Assembly (NCBI GenBank): GCA_963781675.1
Contig: CAWAGF010000007.1
Location: 124,001-188,000, forward strand
DNA from: SCTD01 sp963781675
Lineage (GTDB): Bacteria > Actinomycetota > Actinomycetes > Mycobacteriales > SCTD01
Direction: 5' to 3'
DNA length: 64,000 nucleotides
Below, piece by piece: positions 1 through 8,419 of this stretch. A program made the position numbers and the translations under genes. Each line of letters opens with the position of its first letter. The stretch's first letter is position 1. The notes under the pieces are model-generated. The model did no database searches. It saw only the letters and a list, made by a program, of their open reading frames with translations, and had not been told where the DNA came from.

Positions 1-1276
1 CGTCCTCGACCTCGCGCGGGTAGACGTTGAACCCGCTGACCAGGATCAGCTCCTTGCGCCGGTCCACGAGGAACAGGTCGCCGTCGTCGTCGAGGTACGC
101 GACGTCGCCGGTGGCGAACCAGCCGTCGCCGTCCGGTCCCTCGACGGCGTCCGGCCAGTAGCCGACGAACAGGTTCGCGCCCCGTACGCAGATCTCGCCG
201 GGGTCGCCCTCGTCGACCTCGTTGCCGCGCTCGTCGACCAGCTTCAGCTCGATGCCCGGGATGGCGCGGCCGATCGAGAAGGGCTTCGCGACCTCGCTCA
301 TCAGCGTGCTGGTCAGGACCGGAGCGGTCTCCGTCAGGCCGTAGCCCTCGAAGACGTGGTGGCCGGTGATGTCGAGGATCCGGTGCAGCACCGGGCCCGG
401 CAGCGGAGCGGCGCCGGACAGCGCGACCCGCACGGAGGTGAAGGCGTCGCCGACGTCGGGGAGCATCGACCAGGCGACGTACATCGGCGGGGCGCCCAGC
501 ACGCTGGTGATCTCGTGGCGGCGGATCTCGGCCAGCGTCTCCACCGGGTCGAACCGCTCCATGAGCACACCGGTGGCGGCCTCGCGGGCGACGGCGCCGA
601 GGCCGGCGTTGAGCCCGTAGATGTGGAACAGCGGCAGGACGAGCAGCACGACGTCGTCCGGCGTGATGACCGGCGGGTCGATCTCGGCGCCCTGCCCCAG
701 GTTCGCCAGCAGCGCGCGGTGCGGCAGCATCGCGCCCTTGGGCCTGCCGCTGGTGCCGGAGGTGTAGATGAGCACGGCGAGGTCCTCGTCGCCGCGGTCG
801 CTGTCGACCGGCTCCCCGCCGCTCTCCAGCAGGCTGTCCCAGGTCGTCGCGCCAGGGGGCGCGGTGTCGACACCGGTGACGACCAGGTGCTCGAGCGCCT
901 CGAGCTCGGCCGCCACGACCTGCGCCGTCGCGGCGGTGCTGCGGGTCGTCACCAGCGCGCGGGCGCCGCTGTCGCCGAGGGCGTGCGCCAGCTCGTCGCG
1001 GGTGTAGCCGGGATTGAGCGGCAGCGCGACCAGCCCGGCGCGCAGCACGCCGAAGTAGGCGACCGGGAAGTCCAGCGTGTTGGGCAGGTGCAGCCCGACG
1101 CGGTCGCCCGGCTCGAGGCCGAGCGCCAGCAGGCCGGCGGCGGCGGCGTCCACGGCCGCGTCGACCTGCGACCAGGTGAGCGTCGTACCGCGGTGGACGA
1201 ACGCGGGCCGGTCGCCGGCGCGCAGCGCTGCGGAGCGCACGAGCCCGGCCAGGTTGCCCGACACGGGTGCAGTCAC
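1..1276 (-). CDS. AMP-forming acyl-CoA synthetase (long-chain fatty-acid-CoA ligase type), partial
   Basis: Activates a carboxylic acid, probably a fatty acid, to acyl-AMP and then acyl-CoA. About 425 residues are visible and the C-terminus runs off the left edge. The phosphate-binding loop YTSGTSGRPKG, the GYGLTE adenine-site motif and the TGD...DRRKELI hinge region of the ANL superfamily are all present in order. GTG at 1276 is chosen as start because GGAGGGG lies a few bases upstream and the N-terminus matches the family. It is the last gene of a minus-strand run and lies 75 bp from the penicillin-binding protein, with no evidence that they work together. The substrate cannot be read from the sequence; a 4-coumarate-like or other aryl/acyl-CoA ligase is possible. 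Confidence 0.9.
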   Translation of the reverse strand, partial: MTAPVSGNLAGLVRSAALRAGDRPAFVHRGTTLTWSQVDAAVDAAAAGLLALGLEPGDRVGLHLPNTLDFPVAYFGVLRAGLVALPLNPGYTRDELAHALGDSGARALVTTRSTAATAQVVAAELEALEHLVVTGVDTAPPGATTWDSLLESGGEPVDSDRGDEDLAVLIYTSGTSGRPKGAMLPHRALLANLGQGAEIDPPVITPDDVVLLVLPLFHIYGLNAGLGAVAREAATGVLMERFDPVETLAEIRRHEITSVLGAPPMYVAWSMLPDVGDAFTSVRVALSGAAPLPGPVLHRILDITGHHVFEGYGLTETAPVLTSTLMSEVAKPFSIGRAIPGIELKLVDERGNEVDEGDPGEICVRGANLFVGYWPDAVEGPDGDGWFATGDVAYLDDDGDLFLVDRRKELILVSGFNVYPREVED

Positions 1277-1351
1277 TGAGCCCCTCCGGTCAGGCCGGCG
1301 GGACGAGGCCGGCCACGCGCGAGTGTTGCACAGTTGCAAGCACCCGGACCG

Positions 1352-3703
1352 CTAGCCCGGCGGCGCTCCGGCGCCGGGGCTCGGGTCCGCGGGCGGGGGC
1401 ACGACCGGCGGCGGTGGCGGCTCCTCGGACGGCTCCGGCTCCGGCTGCGGCTCCGGCTCGGCCTGCTGCGAGGGCTCCGGCTCGACGGCGGGCACCGGAG
1501 CCGGCGCCTGCGACGCGCGGCGGCGACGCGGGCGTGGGGTCGACACCGGCTCCGGCTCGCTCGCGACCGGCGACGCGGTGGCGGTGGGCGGCTCGCCGTT
1601 CGCGACGCGCCGCTTCTCCGCCTGGATCTCGCGCAGGATCTTGAAGGACCGGTCGAAGATCCTGGCGGGGAGCGTCCCGCCGTAGACCTGCTTCACGCCG
1701 TTGACGTTCTTCATGCCGCCGCACGCGCGGCCCTGGACGCCATCGCAGACCTGGTCCTCGTACCCCATCCAGACGGCGAGGCAGATGTTCTGCGGCGACT
1801 TGGCGCAGCCGATGAACCACGCGTCGGTGCTGTCGTTGGTGGTGCCGGTCTTGCCGTAGACGGTGAAGTCCTGGCGCGCGGCGGGAGCGGTGCCGCCGGG
1901 CTTGGTGACGCCGGACATCGCCTCGACGACGCGGTCGGCGACGTCGGTGGCCATCGCGCGGCGGACCGGCTCCGGCTTCGCCGGCTCCTTGGCGAGCACG
2001 GCGCCGTCGGCGCTGCGGGTCTCGGTGACGTAGCGCGGCTTCATGTGCACGCCGTGGTTCATCAGCGTGCCGAAGGCGTTGGCCATCGACAGCGGCGTCA
2101 CGTTCGCGGACGGCCCCAGCCCGAACGAGCTGATGCTCGTGAAGAACTTCTCCTCGTTGGCGACGACGCCGCTGTCGAGCATCAGCTGCTTGATGCGCTC
2201 GCGGCCGACCTCGATGGCGAGCGGGACGTAGACGGTGTTGACCGAGCCCTGCAGCGCGCGTCGCAGCGTCAGGCTGCCGCGGCTGCCGCCGCCCTCGCCG
2301 GCAGCGTTGCAGTAGCGGTAGATGCCGTCCTTGGCGAAGCGGTCGCGGATGGTGCTGCAGGCCGGGGCGGGCCGGCGGGTGTTGAGCGTCAGCCCCTTCT
2401 CCAGCGCGACCGCGAGCGTGAACGGCTTGATGGTGGAGCCGGTGGAGCGCTTGGCGTTGGTGGCCAGGTTGAAGTCGTCGCGCTCGTAGCCGTTCTTGGC
2501 CTCGCGCCGGTTGCCCTTCTTGTCGACGAAGGCCGGGTAGCGGCGCAGCGTCGTCATCGCCTTGACGTCGCCGTTGCGGATGTCGACGGCCACCACCGCG
2601 GCCTGCGGGTCGTCGGGGTCCGGCAGCACCTCCTTGGCGGCGCGGGTGACGGCCTCCTGGAGGTCGCTGTCCAGCGTCGTCGTCACGCGCAGGCCGCCGC
2701 GGTAGAGGGCGTCCTCGTCGTCCTTGTACTTCGCGCGCAGCTGCGCCTTGACCAGGTCGGCGAACTCCGGTGCGGTGCTCGGCGGCTCCGGCGGCGTCTC
2801 CTGCAGCGGCTTCACGGCCGTGACGCGCTTGTAGGCGTCGCTCGCCTGCTCCGACGTGATGTGCTTGTTGATCACCATCTGGTTCAGCGTGTACTGCTGG
2901 CGCTTGCGGGCGGTGGCGAAGTCCTTGACCGGGTTCCACGCGGACGGGGCCGGGGCGATGCCGGCCAGCATCGAGGCGCGGGCCAGCGCGAGGCCCTTGT
3001 CGCGGCGGTTGTTGCGGCCCGGCGTCTCGTCCAGGTCGAGGTCCTTCACGTCGACGCCGAAGTAGTACTTGGCCGCGGCCTGCACGCCGTAGACGTTGTT
3101 GCCGAGGTAGAGCACGTTCAGGTAGTCGGTGAGGATCTCGTCCTTGCTCTTGCGGTTCTCCAGCCGGACCGCGAGACCGGCCTCCTTCACCTTGCGCAGC
3201 AGGGTCCGGTCGTTGCCGACGTAGACGTTCTTCACGTACTGCTGCGTGATGGTCGAACCGCCCTGCGTGCGGCCGCCGGCGAGGTCGCGGTACGCGGCGC
3301 GCAGCGTGGCCGTCGGGTCGACGCCGCCGTGCACCAGGAACTGCGCGTCCTCGGCGGAGATGATCGCCTTGCGCATCACGTCGGGGATGTCCTGCGCCTG
3401 GATGACCTCGCGACGCTGCGGCGGGCGGATCTGCGCGAACTGCGTGCCGTCGGAAGCCAGCAGCAGCACCGACTTCGGGGCCGGCGGCACCGCGCGGACG
3501 TCGAACGGCGCAGCCAGCAGGCCCGTCACGAAGGTGCTGACGCCGACCAGCGCGGCCAGCACGAGCACGAGGAAGACGCGGGCCGCGCGACGGCCGCGAC
3601 GACGCCGCCGTGCCCTCGGGGACAGGCGCCGCGGGGTCCCCGGAGCGGGCGCCGTCCGCCCGGCGCCGGCGCGTCCGGGGCGGGGGACGGCGGCTGAGGA
3701 CAT
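1352..3703 (-). CDS. bifunctional penicillin-binding protein (transglycosylase/transpeptidase, PBP1 class A)
   Basis: Polymerises glycan strands from lipid II and cross-links peptidoglycan outside the membrane. The 783-residue product has an Arg/Pro-rich cytoplasmic head (about 1-45), one membrane anchor (about 48-72), a GT51 transglycosylase domain with the EDAQF and QGGSTITQQ motifs, and a transpeptidase domain with STIKPF (SxxK serine), a SIS..GLGPS segment and KTGTTND. The C-terminal 80 residues are Pro/Glu-rich and probably disordered, as in other actinobacterial class A PBPs. ATG 3703 is chosen; ATG 3727 is an alternative, and neither has a clear Shine-Dalgarno sequence. It is divergent from the receiver gene with only 45 bp between starts. 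Confidence 0.93.
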   Translation of the reverse strand: MSSAAVPRPGRAGAGRTAPAPGTPRRLSPRARRRRRGRRAARVFLVLVLAALVGVSTFVTGLLAAPFDVRAVPPAPKSVLLLASDGTQFAQIRPPQRREVIQAQDIPDVMRKAIISAEDAQFLVHGGVDPTATLRAAYRDLAGGRTQGGSTITQQYVKNVYVGNDRTLLRKVKEAGLAVRLENRKSKDEILTDYLNVLYLGNNVYGVQAAAKYYFGVDVKDLDLDETPGRNNRRDKGLALARASMLAGIAPAPSAWNPVKDFATARKRQQYTLNQMVINKHITSEQASDAYKRVTAVKPLQETPPEPPSTAPEFADLVKAQLRAKYKDDEDALYRGGLRVTTTLDSDLQEAVTRAAKEVLPDPDDPQAAVVAVDIRNGDVKAMTTLRRYPAFVDKKGNRREAKNGYERDDFNLATNAKRSTGSTIKPFTLAVALEKGLTLNTRRPAPACSTIRDRFAKDGIYRYCNAAGEGGGSRGSLTLRRALQGSVNTVYVPLAIEVGRERIKQLMLDSGVVANEEKFFTSISSFGLGPSANVTPLSMANAFGTLMNHGVHMKPRYVTETRSADGAVLAKEPAKPEPVRRAMATDVADRVVEAMSGVTKPGGTAPAARQDFTVYGKTGTTNDSTDAWFIGCAKSPQNICLAVWMGYEDQVCDGVQGRACGGMKNVNGVKQVYGGTLPARIFDRSFKILREIQAEKRRVANGEPPTATASPVASEPEPVSTPRPRRRRASQAPAPVPAVEPEPSQQAEPEPQPEPEPSEEPPPPPVVPPPADPSPGAGAPPG

Positions 3704-3748
3704 GGATCGAGGGTACGTCCGCCGCATGAGGCGCGGAGGCGGTGCGGC

Positions 3749-4156
3749 ATGGTGACGGCCATGACCCGCCCGGTGACCTCGGTGCGCGTGCTCGTCGTGG
3801 ACGACACCGAGCACGTGCGGTGCCTCGTCGCCGAGATGCTCGCGCTCGACGGGTTCGACGTCGTGGGCACCGCCGCGGACGGCGAGCAGGCGATCGGGAT
3901 GGCCGTCGACCTCGACCCGCACGTCGTCGTCATGGACCTGCGGATGCCGGGCATCGACGGCCTCGAGGCCACCCGCCGGATCCGCGCCCTGCGGGCGGGG
4001 CAGCAGGTCGTCCTCTACACCGCGTACCTCGACGAGACCGTCGAGCAGCAGGCCCGCGACGCCGGCGTGGCGCTCTGCCTCGGCAAGGTCGAGGGGCTGC
4101 CGCGGCTCGAGCGCGAGCTGTCCCGGCTCACCCTCGCCCTGAGCCGTCGGGACTGA
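3749..4156 (+). CDS. single-domain CheY-like response regulator
   Basis: A stand-alone receiver of 135 residues with no output domain. It has the acidic pair VVDD near the N-terminus, the phospho-acceptor in VVMDLRMPG, and a lysine in CLGK at the usual position. No histidine kinase is adjacent. It may act by protein contact or as a phosphate shuttle, and its position just before bldN makes a developmental role possible, but that is inference. ATG at 3749 is used; ATG 3761, four codons later, is equally acceptable. Confidence 0.85.
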   Translation: MVTAMTRPVTSVRVLVVDDTEHVRCLVAEMLALDGFDVVGTAADGEQAIGMAVDLDPHVVVMDLRMPGIDGLEATRRIRALRAGQQVVLYTAYLDETVEQQARDAGVALCLGKVEGLPRLERELSRLTLALSRRD

Positions 4157-4296
4157 CGCTCAGGCCGAACGGGACATCTGCCGACGTAGTTCGTGTACCA
4201 GCCGTGCAGCCGTGCCCGTACCATCTGTGGTCACGCTCACGTCCGCGACCCTCCGGGTCCGGGGGTGGGCGTCCCTCCCGTGCGACAGGAGAACCC

Positions 4297-4359
4297 GTGA
4301 GCAGCGCCTCGCGAGCCGCCTCCGGGTCCTGTCGCGCCCTCGGCCGGGTCATCCGGTGA
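4297..4359 (+). CDS. 20-codon leader ORF translationally coupled to bldN
   Basis: A GTG at 4297 follows a strong ribosome site (ACAGGAG, 6 bases upstream) and opens a 20-residue Ser/Arg-rich peptide ending in TGA at 4357-4359. That TGA overlaps the GTG of bldN as GTGA (4356-4359). The sigma gene has no good ribosome site of its own, so ribosomes finishing the leader probably re-initiate on it. Whether the peptide has a function, or the leader is the remnant of an N-terminal extension in another frame, cannot be told from sequence. Confidence 0.45.
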   Translation: MSSASRAASGSCRALGRVIR

Positions 4360-5033
4360 CGCCCCCTGTCACCGCCGTCGCCCCCCGCCAGGCCGAGCCG
4401 TTGACCGCCGTCTCGGTGCCCGCGCCCACCGCCGCCGGGGACGACGCGGAGGTCGTGCACGCGCCGGCCGAGGGCGAGGTCGCGGTCACCCTCGCGCTCG
4501 TCCAGCGGGCGCAGGCCGGCGACTCCGAGGCGTTCGGCGAGCTGTACGACCGCTACGTGGACCTCGTCTACCGCTACGTCTACTACCGCGTCGGCTCGGC
4601 CCAGGTGGCCGAGGACCTGACCAGCGAGACCTTCCTGCGCGCGCTGCGCCGGCTGTCGTCGTTCACCTGGCAGGGCCGCGACGTCGGCGCGTGGTTCGTG
4701 ACGATCGCCCGCAACCTCATCGCCGACCACTACAAGAGCAGTCGCTACCGGCTCGAGATGACGACCGACGACGTCAGCGAGTCGGGCGCCAGGCTCACGC
4801 AGGAGGGGCCGGAGAACGCCGTCCTCGAGGCGATGCAGAACAAGGTGCTGCTCGAGGCGGTCAAGCAGCTCAACGCCGAGCAGCAGGAGTGCATCGTGCT
4901 GCGCTTCCTGCAGGGGCTCTCGGTCGCCGAGACCGCCCAGGCCATGGGCAAGAACGACGGCGCGATCAAGGCGCTGCAGTACCGCGCGATCCGCTCGCTG
5001 GGCCGGCTGCTGCCCGAGGGCGTCGAGCTCTGA
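4356..5033 (+). CDS. bldN: ECF RNA polymerase sigma factor, BldN family
   Basis: Directs RNA polymerase to development-type promoters; in Streptomyces BldN controls chaplins, rodlins and bldM. The 225-residue product has a roughly 40-residue variable N-terminus, region 2 with AFGELYDRYVDLVYRYVYYR and the highly diagnostic FTWQGRD.GAWFVTIARNL, and region 4 with QQECIVLRFLQGLSVAETA ending in an LPEG tail. I recognise the match to Streptomyces BldN across these blocks. GTG 4356 is preferred over the in-frame GTG 4212 because it overlaps the stop of the leader ORF. The next gene sits where the anti-sigma factor RsbN is found in Streptomyces. Confidence 0.88.
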   Translation: MTPPVTAVAPRQAEPLTAVSVPAPTAAGDDAEVVHAPAEGEVAVTLALVQRAQAGDSEAFGELYDRYVDLVYRYVYYRVGSAQVAEDLTSETFLRALRRLSSFTWQGRDVGAWFVTIARNLIADHYKSSRYRLEMTTDDVSESGARLTQEGPENAVLEAMQNKVLLEAVKQLNAEQQECIVLRFLQGLSVAETAQAMGKNDGAIKALQYRAIRSLGRLLPEGVEL

Positions 5034-5166
5034 TGGTCCCGATGCGTGTTGCGGTAGTCACAACGAGTCATTTCGCCCTCCAGGCCGTCACCGCTCGTGC
5101 CCGCCGCTCGTTGTCCCTCGCAGCAGGCGAGCTCCGCGTGCACAGGACCGGTCAGGAGGTGCAGCG

Positions 5167-6429
5167 GTGAACCCCTTCGGCTCCCGTGGCGCCGCCGACT
5201 TCGCCTCTGCCCTCGACGGCGGTACGGCGGCCGCCCTCCCCGGTCTCGCCCTCGCCGCGCGCCTGCGCACGGTCGGCTCCGCGCTGGACGGCGCCGTCGC
5301 GCCCCGGCCGGAGTTCCGCGACGCGCTGCGCCTGCGCCTCATGGCGGTGGCGACGGTCCAGGCCAACGCCCCGGCCGCCGCCGCGCCGCTGTCCTCCGCC
5401 GTGTCCTGGCGTCGCCGCGCCGGCGCCGTCGCCGCCGGCGCGATGGCCTCCGTCGTCGCCGTGTCCGGTGTCGCCGTCGCCGGCAGCCAGTCCCTGCCGG
5501 GCGACCCGTTCTACGGCGTGAAGAAGACCGCCGAGGCCTTCCAGCTGCGCACCGCCGACGGTGACCTCGAGAAGGGCGCGCAGCACCTCGAGTTCGCCGC
5601 CACCCGCCTGCGCGAGGTCCGCGGCCTGACGCTCGGCCGCGACGCCGTCGACGCCGACGCCCCGCTGCCCACCGCCTCCCGGTCCGCCGCCGACGCCGAC
5701 GACGTGGACCGCGTCCGCGACACGCTCGCCGCCATGGACGACCAGACCCGCGAGGGCACCGAGCTGCTCACCGACGCCTACCGCGCCTCGCGGGCCGGCG
5801 AGCCGCTGCGCGTGCTGCAGACGTTCGCGACCCGGCAGAGCGAGGACCTCGCGGCGCTGCTCCCGGCGCTGCCGGTCCGCAGCCAGGACCGCGCCCGCAT
5901 CTCGCTCGCGCTGCTCACCGACGTCGAGCAGACGACGACCGAGCTGCTCGGCCTCGGCACCTGCACCGACGGCTGCGACCCGACCCAGGCCGCGCCCACC
6001 CTGCCGGTCGTGCCCGGAGCGCCCGCCGGCAGCAGCACCGAGGTCCCGTGCGACTGCGCAGCACCCACCCCCGTGCCAGCGCCCGGTCCGACCGCTCCGA
6101 ACGAGTCCTCCGCCCCCGAGCCCGAGCCGACGCCCGCACCCGCCGAGCCCGAGCCGAGCTCCGCGCCCTCGCCGCCGCCCGCCTCGCCCGCTCCCTCCCC
6201 GTCGCCCAGCAGCGGTGGCCTGCCCGTCCCGGTGCCGTCGCTGCCCGTGCCGGTCCCGTCGCTGCCCGTGCCGGTGCCGACGATCACGTTCGGTCCGCTC
6301 GCCCCGGTCGTGACGGCGCTCGACCCGGTGCTGCCCGGCACGTCCAGCCGGAGCACGTCGTCCTCGGACCCGGCGCCGGTCGTGCCGTCGCCGCTGCCGC
6401 AGGTCGGGCCGCTCCCCGCTCGCCCCTAG
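5167..6429 (+). CDS. membrane protein at the RsbN position, putative anti-sigma factor for BldN (DUF5667-like)
   Basis: 420 residues. An N-terminal cytoplasmic segment (about 1-75) that could bind the sigma factor is followed by one membrane segment (about 78-102), the GDPFYGVKKTAEAF block typical of DUF5667 proteins, an extracellular helical region with a CTDGC pair, and a long Pro/Glu/Ser-rich tail. The tail ends with three near-identical PVPVPSL units around 6226-6285. GTG 5167 has a good AGGAGG site. By position and topology it is the candidate anti-sigma factor that holds BldN at the membrane, as RsbN does in Streptomyces; the biochemical role is inferred. A 133-bp gap separates it from bldN. 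Confidence 0.7.
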   Translation: MNPFGSRGAADFASALDGGTAAALPGLALAARLRTVGSALDGAVAPRPEFRDALRLRLMAVATVQANAPAAAAPLSSAVSWRRRAGAVAAGAMASVVAVSGVAVAGSQSLPGDPFYGVKKTAEAFQLRTADGDLEKGAQHLEFAATRLREVRGLTLGRDAVDADAPLPTASRSAADADDVDRVRDTLAAMDDQTREGTELLTDAYRASRAGEPLRVLQTFATRQSEDLAALLPALPVRSQDRARISLALLTDVEQTTTELLGLGTCTDGCDPTQAAPTLPVVPGAPAGSSTEVPCDCAAPTPVPAPGPTAPNESSAPEPEPTPAPAEPEPSSAPSPPPASPAPSPSPSSGGLPVPVPSLPVPVPSLPVPVPTITFGPLAPVVTALDPVLPGTSSRSTSSSDPAPVVPSPLPQVGPLPARP

Positions 6430-6861
6430 CTGCCTCCCGCTCGCTCCGGGTCTCCGGCTGCCGGGCCGCGTTCCTCCCGGCTCTTCCCTGCTGCCGCGGA
6501 GCCGCAGCGTCAGGCCCGGGCTCGAGCCGCGTGCCGCAGACAGCAGCAACCGCCGGTCCGCCACCGCCGTCGACGAGGCGCTCCGCGTCGGCCCGCGACC
6601 GCGTCGTACCCGCTCCCGTAGCACGGCCGTCCCCGCTGCGCGCGGCGGAGCAGTGCCCGGTTCGTCCCGCAGCGGCCCCGTCGTCCTGGTCCCACACCTG
6701 CCGGAGCAGAAAAAGTTCCGTGACAGCCGTCACCGGGGTCGTCACTCCTCGTTGCTGGGGTCAAGACGATGCGCGGCGGGGGACCTTCCAGCGGCTTCGT
6801 CCGGAGAACGACCACCACTCCACGGGGCGAGCGCCCCGGAGCCTTCCGGAAGGAACAGTTC
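6430..6861. other. 432-bp intergenic region upstream of the LPxTG gene
   Basis: No open frame here looks like a gene. It holds one locally AT-richer tract near 6708-6722, the candidate ECF promoter described separately, and about 100 nt of likely untranslated leader before the ATG. No terminator hairpin was recognised after the anti-sigma gene. Confidence 0.6.
6728..6755 (+). promoter_or_regulatory. candidate BldN-type promoter
   Basis: CGTCAC (6728-6733), 16 bases, then CGTTGC (6750-6755). The BldN consensus that I recall from Streptomyces is CGTAAC-N16-CGTTGA, so 10 of 12 positions match at the right spacing. It would give a leader of about 100 nt for the LPxTG surface protein, a sensible BldN target. 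Chance matches to a 12-base pattern in GC-rich DNA are possible. Confidence 0.4.
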
Positions 6862-8307
6862 ATGTCCAAGGGACACCTCGCCCGCTTCACCGCCCTCGCG
6901 GTGGCCACGGGCACCCTGGTCGCCGTCGGCTCCGCGCCGGCCGGCGCCGCCACCGTCAACACGGACCGCATCTTCAGCGCCGCCAGCAGCGGCGCCGTCC
7001 TGCGCGTCGAGATCAACCTGCCCGCCGGCGTCCCCGGCGTCGTGCCGCAGCACATCGTCCAGGACATCGTCCTGTCGGACGGCGCGGCCCGCACCGGCGA
7101 CTCCGCCGCCGCCCTGGCCAACGGCTTCCTCGGCCAGAACGGCAACGTCAGCGCCCTGCAGGGCCTGCTCGACGGCAAGGCGCAGAGCTCGCTCAGCACC
7201 GCCGACGGCAACTACGCGCTGGCCGACGTGCCCGCCAACCCGCTCGGCCTGACCGGTGGCGCCCTCAAGGCCGTCTCCAAGGTCGCGAACCCGAACGTCG
7301 ACGGCGTCATCTCCTCCAGCAGCAGCAGCATCGCCTCCCTCGAGCTGAAGGGCTCCGGCGCCCTCGGCGCCGTCCTCGCCCCCGTCGAGGCCGTCCTCTC
7401 CCAGGCCCTCGGCGTCACCGCCGCCGGCCCGGCCGCCGCTCCCGCCGGCAGCTCGCCGGTCGCCCCGGTCACCACCACGGTCTCCGAGGTGCTCGGCACC
7501 GCGCTCGACGCCCTCGACGAGGTCACCAGCGACGCGTCCGCGCCGGTCAGCGACCAGACCCGCGCCGCGGTCGAGACCCTCACCGCCACGATCAACGGCC
7601 TGCTCGCGGACCTCAACACCCAGGTCCTCAACATCTCCGCCAGCGACAGCCTGCTCGACGTCGGCCTGGTCGAGAGCACCCAGCAGGTCACCCGCAAGGC
7701 CGGCACCGTCACCAGCCAGGTCAGCAACAAGCTCGTCGGCATCGACCTGCTCGGCGGCCTCGTCACCGTCGACGGCATCGAGTCCAACGCCCTCGCCAGC
7801 CTCGGCAACGGCGGCGCCTCCGACGCCGACGCCAACGCGACGATCCTGCGCGCCAAGGTCGGCGACCTGGTCTCCCTCGAGCTGGCCGACACCCTGCGCG
7901 CCCAGCTCGGCGGCGCCGTCGGCGACGCGCTGCCCGCCGACGTCCTCGGCACGGTGAACGACGCCGTCGCCCAGGTCACCACGCTGCTCACCAGCACCCT
8001 CGGCCTGCAGAACCCGACCCAGTCCACGGTCACCGAGAAGGCCACGGCCGACGAGGCCACCGCTGCCGCCTCCGCCGCCGTCCTGGTGCTCGACCCGCTG
8101 CGCACGCCGGCCACCCCGCTGCTCCGCATCGGCTTCGTGCCGGCCGAGGCCAGCGTCAAGGCGCAGTCCGTCACCTCGACGCCGGTCACGCCGACCACCG
8201 TCCCGGTGAGCCTGCCCCGCACCGGTGGTGACGAGGCCCTGGCCGCGATCGCCTTCAGCCTGATCGGTGGCGCGCTCGTCCTGCGCCGTCGCCGCGTGAC
8301 CGCCTAG
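6862..8307 (+). CDS. secreted LPxTG-anchored surface protein
   Basis: 481 residues. It has an N-terminal signal peptide (hydrophobic to about residue 29, GSAPAGAA cleavage region), a long Ala/Val/Thr-rich body with no recognised domain, and a textbook sortase signal at the end: LPRTG, a hydrophobic stretch and RRRR. The body contains many short beta-prone and Ser/Thr-rich segments. ATG 6862 follows GGAAGGAACAG. It should be exported by Sec and covalently attached to peptidoglycan. It lies directly after bldN and its putative anti-sigma factor, behind a candidate BldN promoter and in front of a strong terminator, so it looks like a monocistronic developmental surface gene. Function unknown. 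Confidence 0.8.
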   Translation: MSKGHLARFTALAVATGTLVAVGSAPAGAATVNTDRIFSAASSGAVLRVEINLPAGVPGVVPQHIVQDIVLSDGAARTGDSAAALANGFLGQNGNVSALQGLLDGKAQSSLSTADGNYALADVPANPLGLTGGALKAVSKVANPNVDGVISSSSSSIASLELKGSGALGAVLAPVEAVLSQALGVTAAGPAAAPAGSSPVAPVTTTVSEVLGTALDALDEVTSDASAPVSDQTRAAVETLTATINGLLADLNTQVLNISASDSLLDVGLVESTQQVTRKAGTVTSQVSNKLVGIDLLGGLVTVDGIESNALASLGNGGASDADANATILRAKVGDLVSLELADTLRAQLGGAVGDALPADVLGTVNDAVAQVTTLLTSTLGLQNPTQSTVTEKATADEATAAASAAVLVLDPLRTPATPLLRIGFVPAEASVKAQSVTSTPVTPTTVPVSLPRTGGDEALAAIAFSLIGGALVLRRRRVTA

Positions 8308-8322
8308 CACTCCCCGCTCCTC

Positions 8323-8357
8323 CCGAAGGCCCCCGCTCAGCGAGCGGGGGCCTTCGG
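8323..8357 (+). terminator. perfect 16-bp stem terminator
   Basis: A perfect 16-bp inverted repeat (8323-8338 with 8342-8357) and a 3-base loop lie 15 bp after the LPxTG gene stop. There is no T-run, as is common for actinobacterial terminators. Confidence 0.8.
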
Positions 8358-8419
8358 CGTCCCCCGGGACTCCTCTAGGCTCGGCGACGACCACCCGACC
8401 CGTACGAGCTGGAGGCCCC

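Noticed and set aside
1334..3697. 787-codon open frame antisense to the penicillin-binding protein
   Set aside because: Arg/Gly/Ala-dominated composition with no motif; long antisense frames are expected in very GC-rich DNA, and the opposite strand encodes a complete PBP.
5034..5166. Possible regulatory RNA or gene between bldN and the RsbN-position gene
   Set aside because: Only short imperfect inverted repeats (GTTG...CAAC), no recognised riboswitch or open frame with support.
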